A stretch of DNA of 46,472 nt from Halicephalobus mephisto. Taxonomy: Eukaryota > Nematoda > Chromadorea > Rhabditida > Panagrolaimidae. The notes beneath the pieces were generated by a model that saw nothing but the letters and a program-made list of their open reading frames with translations, was not told where the DNA came from and searched no databases. Below are positions 45,385 through 46,472 of the stretch, piece by piece. The stretch is from positions 1 to 46,472 of the forward strand of contig SWDT01000242.1 in assembly GCA_009193035.1 (NCBI GenBank). Direction: 5' to 3'. A program made the position numbers and the translations under genes. Positions within the stretch are counted from its first letter, which is position 1; every line of letters begins with the position of its first letter.

Positions 45385-46438
45385 TCATTCGACGGGGATT
45401 AGGGCTTCGGTGATGTTTAACCGGCTGATCAAGTGTCTCCATTTCTGGTAGGTCAGCGTATTGATGCATTGATGAGTTGGGAGAGGTTTGCCCGTCTCTT
45501 CAGCTTGCTTTTGCAATTCTGATTCCTCCGGTGTTAATTTCCTCAGAATCGGGTATTCGTCGTCGTCTTCTTGTTGAAGGTATATGCTGGAATCCTTCAA
45601 AACAAACGACACGTAGAAACAATTCTGAATTGTCGCTCCAAAGTCATGAGGATTAATCACGAAGGAGTAGTAATTGATGAAGTCTGTTCCCCTTTGCTTT
45701 AGTGCGTTTCTGAAGCACTTTTTGACGAACTTAAGATGATGCATCAACGAAACATCTTTTTCTTCGTTGTTTTGATCGCCGTGTTTTCCCTTCACATCGA
45801 CGAGTTCGCCTTTTTTACTGTTAACACGTCCTTTTACTGTTCTTGGTTTCTTGATTTTCGGCATGGCATCAGTGTCCAAGAAGCAACTGGAAAAAAACAT
45901 AAATCGTAAATCCAAAAAACTCACAGAGAAGAGAACTGAGGAGCGGTAAAAAATACATCTTTACAGTTCTTTTCGTAAAAAAGGGATATTCCTTCTCTGT
46001 TTAGATTCTCGGCAAATTCAGAAGCATCGAAATTTAAAGCAGCTTTGTTGATCATCTCAGCACTTATAGTCAGGAGCTTGGACAGCTCGTCTCCAACGAT
46101 TGCGTCAGTAGCAAGCTCGTGTCCTCCGATGAATTTTGCATTTTCTTCTTTAGTAATGTCAGATTTCCGGTAATGTCCAACGAGTTTTTTGATACTAGCA
46201 TGGTCTACTTTCCCGTAGCTCGATTGCATGATGGCCTTCTGGACAGCTTCTTCAAGTTTGTACGTCTTGGACCTTATCTTTTGCTGCTTGAGGTGGACAC
46301 TTAAACTGTCGTCTTCAGAATCATCACTCTCCAACCCGTCGTTTTCCTCGTTCTAAAAAGTGATTCATATATGAATTAGGGTAAAATTGAGTTTCTTACT
46401 TCTTCGGTATCCCTTGAAGTTGTTTCTCTAGTTGTCAT
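45385..46438 (-). CDS. NSE4: NSE4, kleisin subunit of the SMC5/6 complex
   Basis: Three exons: 46438-46400, 46352-45925 and 45886-45385, giving 322 residues. The start at 46438 (MTTRETTSRDTEE) follows a CTCTTCAG acceptor-like word suited to trans-splicing. NSE4 bridges the heads of SMC5 and SMC6 in DNA repair and meiotic chromosome maintenance in the nucleus. The N-terminal kleisin part (about residues 40-155: YKLEEAVQKAIMQ, then TDAIVGDELSKLLTISAEMI) and the conserved C-terminal winged-helix domain (NPHDFGATIQNCFYVSFVLK, then LTYQKWRHLISRLNITEALI) are both complete. A basic, Lys-rich linker (PKIKKPRTVKGRVNSKKGE) separates them. It is convergent with nlp-38; the stops lie 190 bp apart. Confidence 0.9.
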
Positions 46439-46472
46439 CGAGACTCTCTTTGGTTTCTGAAGAGGGTGGTTT

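Overview
This window reads as nuclear DNA of a rhabditid nematode, most likely Caenorhabditis or a close relative. Most protein genes are split by 39-52 nt introns with TTTTCAG or TTTTAG acceptors. Several gene families are characteristically nematode: an UNC-84 SUN protein, an OAC-type acyltransferase, a nuclear hormone receptor of the CRACAAFFRR class, and an NLP-38-type neuropeptide precursor. All exon structures below were built by hand from reading frames and splice phases.

Positions 1-16,130 are gene dense. In order they hold: the 5' part of a coiled-coil gene (-); hint-1 (+); a WDR36/UTP21 ribosome-biogenesis gene (-); a short SUN-domain gene (-); full-length unc-84 (-); tRNA-dihydrouridine synthase DUS2 (+); and an acyltransferase-3/SGNH protein (-). 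The two SUN genes share about 600 bp at roughly 97% identity, including an identical intron. Every coding difference I found there is silent, which points to recent gene conversion.

Positions about 17,165-22,125 look like a decayed Maverick/Polinton (virus-like transposon). It holds two partial copies of an adenovirus-type cysteine protease, a minor-capsid-like fragment, a lysine-rich broken frame, and a broken membrane-glycoprotein-like gene on the other strand. Between the two protease copies, on the opposite strand, is an intact two-exon gene for a secreted phage-T4-type (GH24) lysozyme with a cysteine-rich tail. All three catalytic motif residues are present. It is the best candidate here for an undescribed system: a lysozyme carried as cargo by a nematode Maverick.

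Positions 23,927-31,647 carry a secreted or membrane-anchored PAN/apple protein with a Cu/Zn-SOD-like C-terminal domain, then a supplementary nuclear hormone receptor. A GATA-site cluster lies between them. Positions 31,648-43,420 are about 12 kb of very AT-rich DNA with no credible protein gene. They are built from many repeat families, including one that carries perfect three-unit heat-shock elements inside inverted repeats and one made of palindromic units. Near the right end is a tRNA-like cloverleaf with A and B boxes and a T5 terminator.

The right edge holds an nlp-38-type neuropeptide gene (+) and, convergent to it, NSE4, the kleisin of the SMC5/6 complex (-).
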